Below, one piece after another: positions 14,655 to 20,227 of a stretch of 35,500 bases of DNA. The DNA comes from a virus. Position 1 is the stretch's first letter. Every line of letters starts with the position of its first letter. Both the position numbers and the translations under genes were made by a program. The stretch covers positions 1 through 35,500 of IMG/VR virus record IMGVR_UViG_3300042907_000764. The stretch is one strand, 5' to 3'. Below the pieces are notes generated by a model. That model was not told the DNA's origin, did not search any database, and saw only the letters and a program-made list of their open reading frames with translations.

Positions 14655-15399
14655 TGGCTGGCTCCGCATCACCGCTGAACGGGTCGTAGTTATCGTCGGA
14701 CTGCTGCGGTTGCTGTGTCAGGCCACCGCCTTTAAGGAATTCGATGACAGCGCTGGCACCCTTTTTGTCCAGCTTGTCTGATGGTCCAAATCGTGTAACC
14801 AGTTCCGCTAGCTGGCCTGCGTCCAAATCCTTGGTCAGCATCTTCAGCATCCCGCGCTGCTTCGGTGTGATCAGGTTGTAGTCGGCAGGCTGCCGGTCCA
14901 TCGGGTGCCGCACTGGTGGCATATCCTCAACCGGCTCGGTGTGAGCGACTTCGACCGGGATTTCTTCAGCAGGCGTAGTGCTGAGGCTGGCATCGATCAG
15001 AGGCACCAGAAAGGCCAGCGCAGAACGGCAGGCTCTCGATGTGGCTCGGGTCTGCGCCATCGCTCGGCGTGCGTAGCGTGCACGATTCGCCCAGGTGCGC
15101 TCGTCAGTGCCTACATAGCCCTCAGCCCTGGCAATAATCTGGCCATCGTCAAGCCGCACCAGACTGCACACAGCACGGCAGTCGCCGTTGTCAAGTTCCT
15201 GCACCTCATCGATGCGCGGTGAGTAGCCGCTAAGGTTAGCCAGCGCCTGCCAGCCTTCAGCCTGGATGTATTTCTTACCCTGCAGCATCACGCTGCAGCG
15301 CAGCACGATTTCCCGGCAGGCATTCGCCACATTTTGGTTGCGCAGCATGACATCACGCGGCTGAATTTCGCCATTAACTGGCACCAGTGCAGTACTCAT
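14647..15399 (-). CDS. Putative phage recombination / ssDNA-annealing-type protein
   Basis: 250 aa. Residues about 1-140 contain 'YIQAEGWQALANLSGYSP' and the helix 'ARRAMAQTRATSRACRSALA', ending 'LSTTPAEEIP'. The 'A-QTRA-RA-R' helix and the following acidic proline segment recur in phage proteins annotated near Rad52/ERF-like annealing proteins, though I cannot place the family firmly. The C-terminus 'ITPKQRGMLKMLTKDL' begins a separate helical module. ATG 15399 follows GGGGAGGGG and overlaps the membrane miniprotein stop (ATGA). An exonuclease partner is not seen. Confidence 0.5.
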   Translation of the reverse strand: MSTALVPVNGEIQPRDVMLRNQNVANACREIVLRCSVMLQGKKYIQAEGWQALANLSGYSPRIDEVQELDNGDCRAVCSLVRLDDGQIIARAEGYVGTDERTWANRARYARRAMAQTRATSRACRSALAFLVPLIDASLSTTPAEEIPVEVAHTEPVEDMPPVRHPMDRQPADYNLITPKQRGMLKMLTKDLDAGQLAELVTRFGPSDKLDKKGASAVIEFLKGGGLTQQPQQSDDNYDPFSGDAEPANG

Positions 15400-15497
15400 C
15401 GACGACCCCTCCCCTCGAAACATGCGAGAAAAATAGAAACCAACGCAAACACGCCCATCGAAATGACCAGGAGGATTGCTGCGATGTGACCAGCCAT
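15396..15497 (-). CDS. 33-aa membrane miniprotein
   Basis: A very short ORF: 'MAGHIAAILLVISMGVFALV' then 'SIFLACFEGRGRR', one transmembrane helix with a basic tail. ATG 15497 has a perfect GGAGG four bases upstream, and its stop overlaps the next ATG (ATGA). The frame stays open upstream to a GTG at 15593, which would add a Cys-rich segment (TRCFFCGG); no ribosome site supports that start. Role unknown; candidates are host membrane modulation or a leader for the next gene. Confidence 0.55.
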   Translation of the reverse strand: MAGHIAAILLVISMGVFALVSIFLACFEGRGRR

Positions 15498-15613
15498 AAA
15501 ACCTCCGCAGAAAAAACACCGGGTGGACTGCCAGCACCACCATTCCCGGAACACAGGTAAACCGGTTCTTGATTCCGCATCATGCGAAGGCACTTAGACG
15601 ACGGTGTGGCTCG

Positions 15614-15943
15614 TTAATACCTGCAGACGCAAACCCAAAGGCCGTTTGCCATCTGTGCAAATCCGCGCTCCCTTGGCAGCAGGCGGCCACGGTAGCAGCA
15701 GTTGGCTTCGGCAGCGGCTGGAGTAGCACCCATGCCGATTCCTTCGTAGCCGTTGTACCCACCGAAGTGACGGAAGCGGCCAGTGGACACAATCAGCACG
15801 GCAACGCCCTGCGCTGTACTGGTGTCACCTGCTGGCTTAGCCGCTGGTGCTACCACTGTGGCAGTCGCCTTGCGGTGAAAAACACCGGCATCAGCCTGTG
15901 CAGCTACCGCAAAAACAGCAGCAAGAGTAAGAAATTTTTTCAC
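15614..15943 (-). CDS. Small secreted protein of planctomycete-type 'ANCCY' family
   Basis: 109 aa. It has a clear signal peptide, 'MKKFLTLAAVFAVAAQADAG', then a mature domain with 'TAQGVAVLIVSTGRFRHFGG', 'GIGMGATPAAAEANCCYRGR' and a C-terminal 'GLWVCVCRY'. I recognise this pattern from small secreted proteins common in Planctomycetota genomes; their function is unknown. The four cysteines may pair outside the cytoplasm. The start is a GTG. Carriage in an early phage operon suggests it modifies the infected cell's surface or excludes other phages. Host assignment partly rests on this gene. Confidence 0.65.
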   Translation of the reverse strand: MKKFLTLAAVFAVAAQADAGVFHRKATATVVAPAAKPAGDTSTAQGVAVLIVSTGRFRHFGGYNGYEGIGMGATPAAAEANCCYRGRLLPRERGFAQMANGLWVCVCRY

Positions 15944-15946
15944 TTT

Positions 15947-16135
15947 TCAAATCATCCTTGAATGTGCTGCAGGTGGCGTGACCTGCTGCGATACCAACGC
16001 CCCACGCCGGGTGTTCTCTAGTTGATCCTGGCACTGCTCGGTTGCTGCCAGTAGTCGGCGCACCGCTGACTCGATGCGCTGGTCAACAAACCATTCGGAC
16101 CACATGGTGTCTGCTAGTACCTGTTCGTAACTCAT
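15947..16135 (-). CDS. 62-aa helical hypothetical protein
   Basis: Begins 'MSYEQVLADTMWSEWFVDQR' and continues helical and charged, ending in a polar tail. ATG 16135 follows TAACC, the same junction sequence seen before the lipoprotein gene; GAGG lies about 12 bases upstream. No family recognised. It sits between the CsrA-like and the secreted protein genes. Confidence 0.5.
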   Translation of the reverse strand: MSYEQVLADTMWSEWFVDQRIESAVRRLLAATEQCQDQLENTRRGALVSQQVTPPAAHSRMI

Positions 16136-16137
16136 GG

Positions 16138-16401
16138 TTATCTGCCCTCAGTCGTCAGAGTTTTCGGCTCGGTAACATGCGCCGCAGATGTCTGACCCGT
16201 ACCCATAGGCCCCAGATAAGATTGACCCGCAGCGCCAGCAGGCGCAGACCTGAACTTTTTGCGCTGGACTGTCACTGCTGGTGGTGCCACTATCCTGACC
16301 TTGCTTTTGGTCGGTGACGATTTCTCTATGTTCACCCAAATTTCAACTCCTCGATGTGTGATTTTAAATGGTTCGCCTGTTGTCACTGTGATGCAGAGCA
16401 T
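16138..16401 (-). CDS. CsrA-like RNA-binding regulator, possibly frameshifted to a zinc ribbon
   Basis: The first 50 of 87 residues align by eye to CsrA: 'MLCITVTTGEPFKI' at the start and 'KVRIVAPPAVTVQRKKF' at residues 34-50 match CsrA's GE-I and V-R-APP-V-V-R core. CsrA binds GGA motifs in mRNA leaders. A perfect AGGAGG precedes ATG 16401 and contains such a motif, so autoregulation is possible. After residue 49 this frame becomes low-complexity, while the -1 frame encodes a zinc ribbon (see 16148-16261). The protein may end by frameshift, or an indel may have broken the gene. Distant CsrA similarity is seen; function is inferred. Confidence 0.6.
   Translation of the reverse strand: MLCITVTTGEPFKITHRGVEIWVNIEKSSPTKSKVRIVAPPAVTVQRKKFRSAPAGAAGQSYLGPMGTGQTSAAHVTEPKTLTTEGR
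16148..16261 (-). other. Zinc-ribbon coding in the -1 frame of the CsrA-like gene
   Basis: From a CAAAAAG run (16255-16261), the -1 frame reads 'VQVCACWRCG' then 'YGYGSDICGACYRAENSDD' and a stop. Two CxxC pairs 18 residues apart look like a genuine zinc ribbon. No good start codon lies in this frame nearby (a TTG at 16339 is the only one open). A -1 slip at AAA-AAG would join it to the CsrA-like domain, giving about 82 residues. A sequencing or true indel is the alternative. Confidence 0.45.
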
Positions 16402-16415
16402 GCTCTAACCTCCTG

Positions 16416-16553
16416 TTAGTTGCGGTAAATCCGCGCGGTAATGTCGCAATCCGTTGCGGGTGAATAACTAACTTGAACTTCGTAACGCATAGCCGAGCAT
16501 CCAGTAGATGCGGCCAGCAAAATCAGCAGAATGCATGTGACGATTCTGCTCAT
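16416..16553 (-). CDS. 45-aa lipoprotein
   Basis: Begins 'MSRIVTCILLILLAASTGCS': a basic start, a hydrophobic helix and a lipobox ending at Cys19. The mature part is about 27 residues ('RYEVQVSYSPATDCDITARI'). ATG 16553 has GAGGGG upstream, two bases after the preceding stop. It is probably lipidated and attached to the cell envelope. Tiny phage lipoproteins are known in superinfection exclusion and as lysis spanins; its early-operon position favours exclusion. No family match is claimed. Confidence 0.65.
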   Translation of the reverse strand: MSRIVTCILLILLAASTGCSAMRYEVQVSYSPATDCDITARIYRN

Positions 16554-16555
16554 GG

Positions 16556-16783
16556 TTAGCGCCCCTCTAGCTGGGCAACTCGCTCGCTCAGCGTTTCAAC
16601 CTGGCTGATTAGCTTGCGGACATATGCGCTCATTTGGCGCTGTGTCAGATTTGAGCGTTCGCTTTTAAGCGCAGCGGCGTATTTCCTTTTGCCCGCTTGG
16701 CGTTGCCACTTCCAGTAGCGGACGCGGCGCTCGGAAACGGACTCGCCTGCTATTTCTAGAAAAATATCAGAACATATAGACAT
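16556..16783 (-). CDS. First gene of the early operon, small basic protein
   Basis: 75 aa. It has a basic, aromatic middle ('RRVRYWKWQRQAGKRKYAAA') and a coiled-coil C-terminus ('LISQVETLSERVAQLEGR'). Basic charge plus a dimerising helix would suit a nucleic-acid-binding regulator, and it is the gene nearest the control region. No helix-turn-helix is obvious. ATG 16783 follows GGTGGTG. It is a candidate for the missing switch regulator, on position alone. Confidence 0.55.
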   Translation of the reverse strand: MSICSDIFLEIAGESVSERRVRYWKWQRQAGKRKYAAALKSERSNLTQRQMSAYVRKLISQVETLSERVAQLEGR

Positions 16784-16800
16784 AGTTACACCACCAGAAA

Positions 16801-16823
16801 CCTCGAGAAAACGAGGTCTTTTT
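16801..16823 (+). terminator. Plus-strand intrinsic terminator, weak
   Basis: CCTCG-agaaaa-CGAGG followed by TCTTTTT: a 5-bp stem and U-tract on the plus strand. On the minus strand the hairpin lies in the leader of the early operon, just before its first ribosome site, where it could act in mRNA folding. No plus-strand gene is known to its left. Confidence 0.55.
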
Positions 16824-16875
16824 AGCTTTTGCGGCTGGTAGGCTTAGGCTGCTAGATGATTTGGCGCAGCTAAAA

Positions 16876-16905
16876 TTGACGGTTTGGTGCAATCGCATAT
16901 AGAAT
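16876..16905 (+). promoter_or_regulatory. Sigma-70-type promoter, plus strand
   Basis: TTGACG (-35, five of six matches) and TAGAAT (-10, five of six) separated by 18 bp; an overlapping TATAGA at 16-bp spacing is the alternative. It points rightward, against every protein gene in the genome. Transcription would start near 16912. Confidence 0.6.
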
Positions 16906-16911
16906 GACGAT

Positions 16912-16991
16912 GCCACCTAGCGGTGCGCAAGCTGAGGCCTCGGCCTTGGCGAGCTGGCAGGAGAGTCTCACTTCTCTTGCCAGCTTTTTTT
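16912..16991 (+). ncRNA. Predicted small RNA between promoter and terminator
   Basis: The promoter at 16876-16905 and the terminator at 16952-16991 define a transcript of about 80 nt. It can fold CACC-tagc-GGTG, then AGGCC-tc-GGCCT, then the long terminator hairpin, so most of it is base-paired. Its 3' end touches the excisionase stop codon and would be antisense to that mRNA's end. A 42-codon ORF from 16910 runs through the hairpin and past the terminator, so a protein product is unlikely. Possible roles: antisense control of xis, titration of the CsrA-like protein (one GGA in a stem), or a lysogeny switch. Confidence 0.5.
16952..16991 (+). terminator. Strong plus-strand intrinsic terminator
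   Basis: AGCTGGCA pairs with TGCCAGCT and the stem continues through GGAGAG/CTTCTC with two G-U pairs, about 14 bp, followed by seven Ts. On the minus strand no T-run follows, so it stops plus-strand transcripts. It overlaps the excisionase stop codon. Confidence 0.8.
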
Positions 16992-17199
16992 ATCGCCCTG
17001 GCTTTGACCGCTTGCCTTGGCTGGAGTTTTTCCAGTGAGCTTCTAGGTCTTCCGGATGCCAAATTCTTTTGGCTCCCAGCTTGGTGCCCTCTGGAAATTC
17101 ACCAGCCGAAATCAGCCTCGAAAGTGTTCGCCGCGAAATGCCAGTCACCTGGCAAATGTCATCAGCAGAATACAGCCGAGGCAAATCGGCGTGAGTCAA
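16990..17199 (-). CDS. xis: Excisionase / AlpA-type DNA-binding protein
   Basis: 69 aa. 'RLYSADDICQVTGISRRTLS' followed by 'RLISAGEFPEGTKLGAKRIW' is the MerR-like winged helix-turn-helix of phage excisionases and AlpA regulators. The C-terminus is short and basic. The start is a TTG at 17199, supported by GGGAGGGA upstream; no ATG or GTG fits. It follows the integrase by 128 bp in the same direction. It probably binds attachment arms and steers integrase to excision. A role as transcription regulator of the adjacent control region is also possible. Confidence 0.8.
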   Translation of the reverse strand: MTHADLPRLYSADDICQVTGISRRTLSRLISAGEFPEGTKLGAKRIWHPEDLEAHWKNSSQGKRSKPGR

Positions 17200-17284
17200 T
17201 CCTGTCCCTCCCTAACAAATTACTACAGACCCTGACTGGTTTTGACTTGGTTATGGTACTCAAGAAAAAACATAAAGCAACTTA

Positions 17285-17299
17285 TCAAATTTAATTTGA
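17285..17299. promoter_or_regulatory. Palindromic operator candidate
   Basis: TCAAATT-T-AATTTGA is a perfect 7-bp inverted repeat with a one-base centre, in the 128-bp gap (17200-17327) between the integrase stop and the excisionase start. This gap is visibly A/T-rich. Such symmetry suits a dimeric repressor or the excisionase itself. No clear promoter was found in the gap. Confidence 0.45.
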
Positions 17300-17300
17300 C

Positions 17301-17327
17301 GCAAACCTTTCATTGCAATGAGTTTGC
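17301..17327. promoter_or_regulatory. Second inverted repeat after integrase
   Basis: GCAAAC and GTTTGC flank a perfect palindrome CATTGCAATG (17311-17320), directly after the integrase stop. It could be a protein-binding site or an mRNA 3' hairpin. No U-tract follows on the minus strand, so it is not a standard terminator. Confidence 0.4.
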
Positions 17328-18476
17328 TTACCCAAATACTTTGTCAATTTCACCTCGGCTTCTAATAGGGCTGAGGTGCGCATAGTGCTTAGACAGTACT
17401 CGCAGAGTTTTCCAACCACCCATGCGCTGGACGAGTAAGACGGAAACTCCTTTTTCCAGCAGTTCTGTAGTGCCACCATGGCGCAGGCTGTGAACCACGG
17501 CTATGCCTCGCTCTGTCTCATGCTCTATGCCAGAACTCTTCAAATCACGCCTAAACATGTGGTGGATGTTTAATCCACTGATACTGTGAAATAGTGGCAC
17601 ATTAGCCGGGCATTCATCAATCAACTGGCGCAATGGTTCCACTAGCCGTTTAGGCACTGGCACCTGTTGGGTTATTTTTGTTTTGGCGTGTTGAGCTCGT
17701 AACAGAATAGACGAATCGTCTTCGCCTAAATGCACATCAGACTTAGTCAGACTCAGCAGCGCACCGCGCCTGGCTAATGTCGCAAAGGCCAGAGCGTAAA
17801 ACAAACCGCGCGGCCAAGGCGAGTTGGCTTGCAGCAAATCCACTTCGGCTCTGGTTAGTGGTCGGCGAACATATTTGGCGACATCCAATATTTTCGGAAA
17901 CTCTGGCACTTGGCGTATCAGGTTGCCGGCCAGCAGCCATTTCATAAAACCTTTGAGCTGGATGACTTTTTGGATCTTGCTGCCATTGCTGAGAGGCAGA
18001 CCATCTAGCCATTTCTCTAATTGCTTGGCGGTCAATTTTTTAACCCCGGCAAGGGAATCAATTTTCAGTTGCGCCAGCGCTCCGGCCAGCCGTGCCTGCG
18101 CCTCACGCAGGTATACATCCGTACATGTCCTTGCTTTGAGAGCCCAATATCTTGCAGTCAGGGCAGAAAATTTTTCGGTGGTGACGGTCGTAGCGCTGGA
18201 AATCCCCACGGAAATGCGTTCCTGCTCGGTTCTGAGCTTGGCCAATAGCATCTCAGCTGCAAGTTTGTCCCGGCATAATTTGACCAACTTGGTGCTGCCG
18301 TCCGCCATCCGCAGGCTGGCATACCACTCAGGCCGAACAACCTTAGCGCGGCCCGTAGGTGTGAGGTCGCACCAGACATCCTTGCCCCAGACGGTTAACA
18401 TCGCCTGAGCAACGCCCTTGCTTACCCGCCTTTTTGCGTCTGGTGGCACGTCTCTAGTATCGTGTTTGCGTTTCAT
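17328..18476 (-). CDS. int: Tyrosine-recombinase integrase
   Basis: 382 aa. The C-terminal catalytic domain has 'FATLARRGALLSL' (Arg of box I in a divergent setting), 'HSLRHGGTTELLEKG' (H-x-x-R), 'GGWK' (Trp in place of the second His) and 'LSKHYAHL' (nucleophile Tyr). The N-terminal half has an arm-type part and a core-binding helical domain ('LEKWLDGLPLSNGSKIQKVI'). It should integrate the phage genome at a host attachment site. ATG 18476 has AGGAATAGG upstream. TGTGCCT repeats straddle its start and the facing HNH end, so attP probably lies in 18496-18658. Confidence 0.9.
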   Translation of the reverse strand: MKRKHDTRDVPPDAKRRVSKGVAQAMLTVWGKDVWCDLTPTGRAKVVRPEWYASLRMADGSTKLVKLCRDKLAAEMLLAKLRTEQERISVGISSATTVTTEKFSALTARYWALKARTCTDVYLREAQARLAGALAQLKIDSLAGVKKLTAKQLEKWLDGLPLSNGSKIQKVIQLKGFMKWLLAGNLIRQVPEFPKILDVAKYVRRPLTRAEVDLLQANSPWPRGLFYALAFATLARRGALLSLTKSDVHLGEDDSSILLRAQHAKTKITQQVPVPKRLVEPLRQLIDECPANVPLFHSISGLNIHHMFRRDLKSSGIEHETERGIAVVHSLRHGGTTELLEKGVSVLLVQRMGGWKTLRVLSKHYAHLSPIRSRGEIDKVFG

Positions 18477-18495
18477 GTGCCTATTCCTGTGCCTA
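18476..18495. repeat. Paired TGTGCCTA repeats, integrase side
   Basis: TGTGCCTA at 18476-18483 and 18488-18495, 12 bp apart, about one helical turn. A matching pair lies at 18659-18678 with the same spacing. The pairs bracket the intergenic region next to int, as arm-type integrase sites do. Confidence 0.55.
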
Positions 18496-18507
18496 CTGTA
18501 TCGGCTC

Positions 18508-18537
18508 AGTATGACCCAGCTTGTCCACAGATTGCAA
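18508..18537 (-). promoter_or_regulatory. Possible integrase promoter
   Basis: On the minus strand TTGCAA (18537-18532) and CATACT (18513-18508) are 18 bp apart, each four of six matches to the sigma-70 consensus. It is positioned to drive int, about 30 bp from its start. Weak match. Confidence 0.4.
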
Positions 18538-18658
18538 GCATTGTCTCGGTTTTTCTAGTGAATTTTTTGCACGACCTTAATAACTAGGTGGTTTGAACAA
18601 TACAGCAACTATGCGGTACCTTGGTAAATTGCTGGGGTTTATTGCGGTTTTTTTGCAG

Positions 18659-18678
18659 TGTGCCTAGATGTGTGCCTG
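18659..18678. repeat. Paired TGTGCCT repeats, HNH side
   Basis: TGTGCCTA at 18659-18666 and TGTGCCTG at 18671-18678, again 12 bp apart and in the same orientation as the other pair. They overlap the last codons of the HNH gene. The 187-bp gap between the pairs (18477-18663) has no gene, is rich in A/T, and is the best place for attP. Confidence 0.55.
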
Positions 18679-18984
18679 GCTAAACCGGCTAAGCATCAGC
18701 GCCGCATCTGCCAGCGCGTGCGGGTTGTGCTTGGTCCAATCTTTGAGGTGGCCGATATAGAAATGGCAGTCGTTGCACAGTGTCAGCAGGTTGGTCGGGT
18801 CTAGCTCGCGGCTGGCATCGAGATGAAATGGCACTAGGTGATGAACTTCAAGCTCTTTAGTAGTGCCGCAGGCAGCGCAGTACGGGTTGGCTCGGACCCA
18901 GCTCCTGCGGACTGCCGGCCATTTGCTGGAGCGGCTAGCGCCCCAGTATTCGCCGACACTCCGCAGCAACCTATCCCAAATCAT
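18664..18984 (-). CDS. HNH endonuclease
   Basis: 106 aa. 'YCAACGTTKELEVHHLVPFH' followed by 'NLLTLCNDCHFYIGHLKDW' is a complete HNH motif with its zinc cysteines. The N-terminus has 'SSKWPAVRRSWVRANP', usual for this subfamily. Its ATG overlaps the upstream stop (ATGA). It is the third HNH in the genome, at the end of the late operon next to the attachment region. It could assist packaging, act on host DNA, or be a mobile element relic. Confidence 0.8.
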   Translation of the reverse strand: MIWDRLLRSVGEYWGASRSSKWPAVRRSWVRANPYCAACGTTKELEVHHLVPFHLDASRELDPTNLLTLCNDCHFYIGHLKDWTKHNPHALADAALMLSRFSQAHI

Positions 18985-19307
18985 TTGGCCAGATGCTTCA
19001 GCAGCGCCGAAATTGCAAACTCAATAATGATTGCCCAGGGGATGAGCGTGAAGGTTTTTGCCTGTGGCTCGGCCTGCTGGTCGAGTGCTGCCTGCAGCCC
19101 CTCGATTACCACGGTCTGGATAGGTGCCGGGTCTGCCAGCGCAGCACCAATGGCTTTTGGCAGTGCAGCCATGCCGTAGCCGTAGGCAACCACGGTCAGC
19201 ACCGACTCGAAAACCTCAACATCCCATTCGTGTTTGCCACGCGCAAAGTCGAGCAAATTGCGAATGCTTACCCCTGGAAACTCTGTGGGAACTCTTAGCG
19301 GATCCAT
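18981..19307 (-). CDS. Small protein with C-terminal membrane helix (holin candidate)
   Basis: 108 aa. It has a moderately hydrophobic stretch near residues 38-60 ('LTVVAYGYGMAALPKAIGAA') and a clear C-terminal one, 'FTLIPWAIIIEFAISALLKH'. ATG 19307 has AGGAGG seven bases upstream. It follows directly after the papain-like peptidase gene. One or two membrane segments next to a possible lysis enzyme fit a holin, but membrane proteins of virion or host-modifying function cannot be excluded. Confidence 0.5.
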   Translation of the reverse strand: MDPLRVPTEFPGVSIRNLLDFARGKHEWDVEVFESVLTVVAYGYGMAALPKAIGAALADPAPIQTVVIEGLQAALDQQAEPQAKTFTLIPWAIIIEFAISALLKHLAK

Positions 19308-19318
19308 AGCCCAACCTC

Positions 19319-20227
19319 CTAGACGATCCAGTCGATTGACTGGTTCTTTGGAAACCCAGTGAACTTGCTGTATGCAAACGAGTCACGCGCTCGCAGCATG
19401 TTGTCAGCAATCTTGGCCTCCACCCACCAACCAGATGCCGGCCCGCCTTCGGGTGCCGGCCCCGTGGTTGAATCGCCGCCCCAGCTATTCACTACGAACA
19501 GGCCGGGCCTACTACCTTTGCGGTAGCCAATGAATGCCATCGAATGGCCCCAGTTACCTGCAGCAGTGCAGAACCCGGCACTATCGCGGCTCATGCGAAA
19601 ACCTTGATTGCTGCAGACGTTAATCCCAAAGCCTTGAGACAAGGCAATACAGGCATCTTCAAAGCTAGTCACTAAGGTGACGCTGCCGACTGGATTCTTT
19701 TTGGCAATTGCCTCTAGCTCATTCGGACAGCCTGCACCTGGTGCACCCCATTTGCGTGCGCGTGCGCCATCGTATTTAGTCAGGTCGTGTGAACCGTAGA
19801 CATCCTGCGGAACCACGCCCCACAGATTGACCCACTTAGCTGCCCATGCGCCAACGCTGCCATCACCACGGATGCGGCCACCGCCAACCTCGACACGGCT
19901 GCCAGCGTAGATGACCTCCATTGATGGCGTTTTCGGCTGTTCATGGTCGCCGCGTTTAATCTCGCTGATTTGCGTGAATAACATGGCCGCGCTGGTTCCG
20001 AATGAAACGCAGGTGCCGTAGCTGCCCTGGTTGAAAATCGGCCAAGGCTTGCCAGCTATTTCCTCGTACTCTTTCCAGCCATAGACATGGTCTGGGATTT
20101 CGTCGAATGACACAGCACCGGCATCGGTTGCGCCAAAGTTTGACCAGGGCAGATCCTGCACCACCTCGGTGACTGCCTCTTGATCATCTACCCAGCCTGT
20201 GGCGTACTCGGTCAGTTCGTCACTCAT
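19319..20227 (-). CDS. Papain-like (C1-type) cysteine peptidase
   Basis: 302 aa. The catalytic triad is visible in order: 'NQGSYGTCVSFGTSAAM' (Gln67 oxyanion, Cys73), 'NWGHSMAFIGY' (His228) and 'FVVNSWGG' (Asn247). No signal peptide; residues 1-60 are acidic and could be a propeptide or targeting part. The ATG overlaps the previous stop (ATGA). Position after tail genes and between two membrane-protein genes suggests an endolysin-like role against a protein-rich envelope, or processing of virion proteins. The peptidase assignment is strong; the lysis role is inference. Confidence 0.85.
   Translation of the reverse strand: MSDELTEYATGWVDDQEAVTEVVQDLPWSNFGATDAGAVSFDEIPDHVYGWKEYEEIAGKPWPIFNQGSYGTCVSFGTSAAMLFTQISEIKRGDHEQPKTPSMEVIYAGSRVEVGGGRIRGDGSVGAWAAKWVNLWGVVPQDVYGSHDLTKYDGARARKWGAPGAGCPNELEAIAKKNPVGSVTLVTSFEDACIALSQGFGINVCSNQGFRMSRDSAGFCTAAGNWGHSMAFIGYRKGSRPGLFVVNSWGGDSTTGPAPEGGPASGWWVEAKIADNMLRARDSFAYSKFTGFPKNQSIDWIV

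Noticed and set aside
16910-17038. 42-codon plus-strand ORF from the predicted small-RNA promoter
   Set aside because: No ribosome site, and it reads through the terminator hairpin and on into the excisionase antisense; a non-coding RNA explains the signals better.
17824-18408. 194-aa plus-strand ORF
   Set aside because: Antisense to the integrase, whose catalytic motifs are clear; Ser/Arg-rich composition typical of a shadow.
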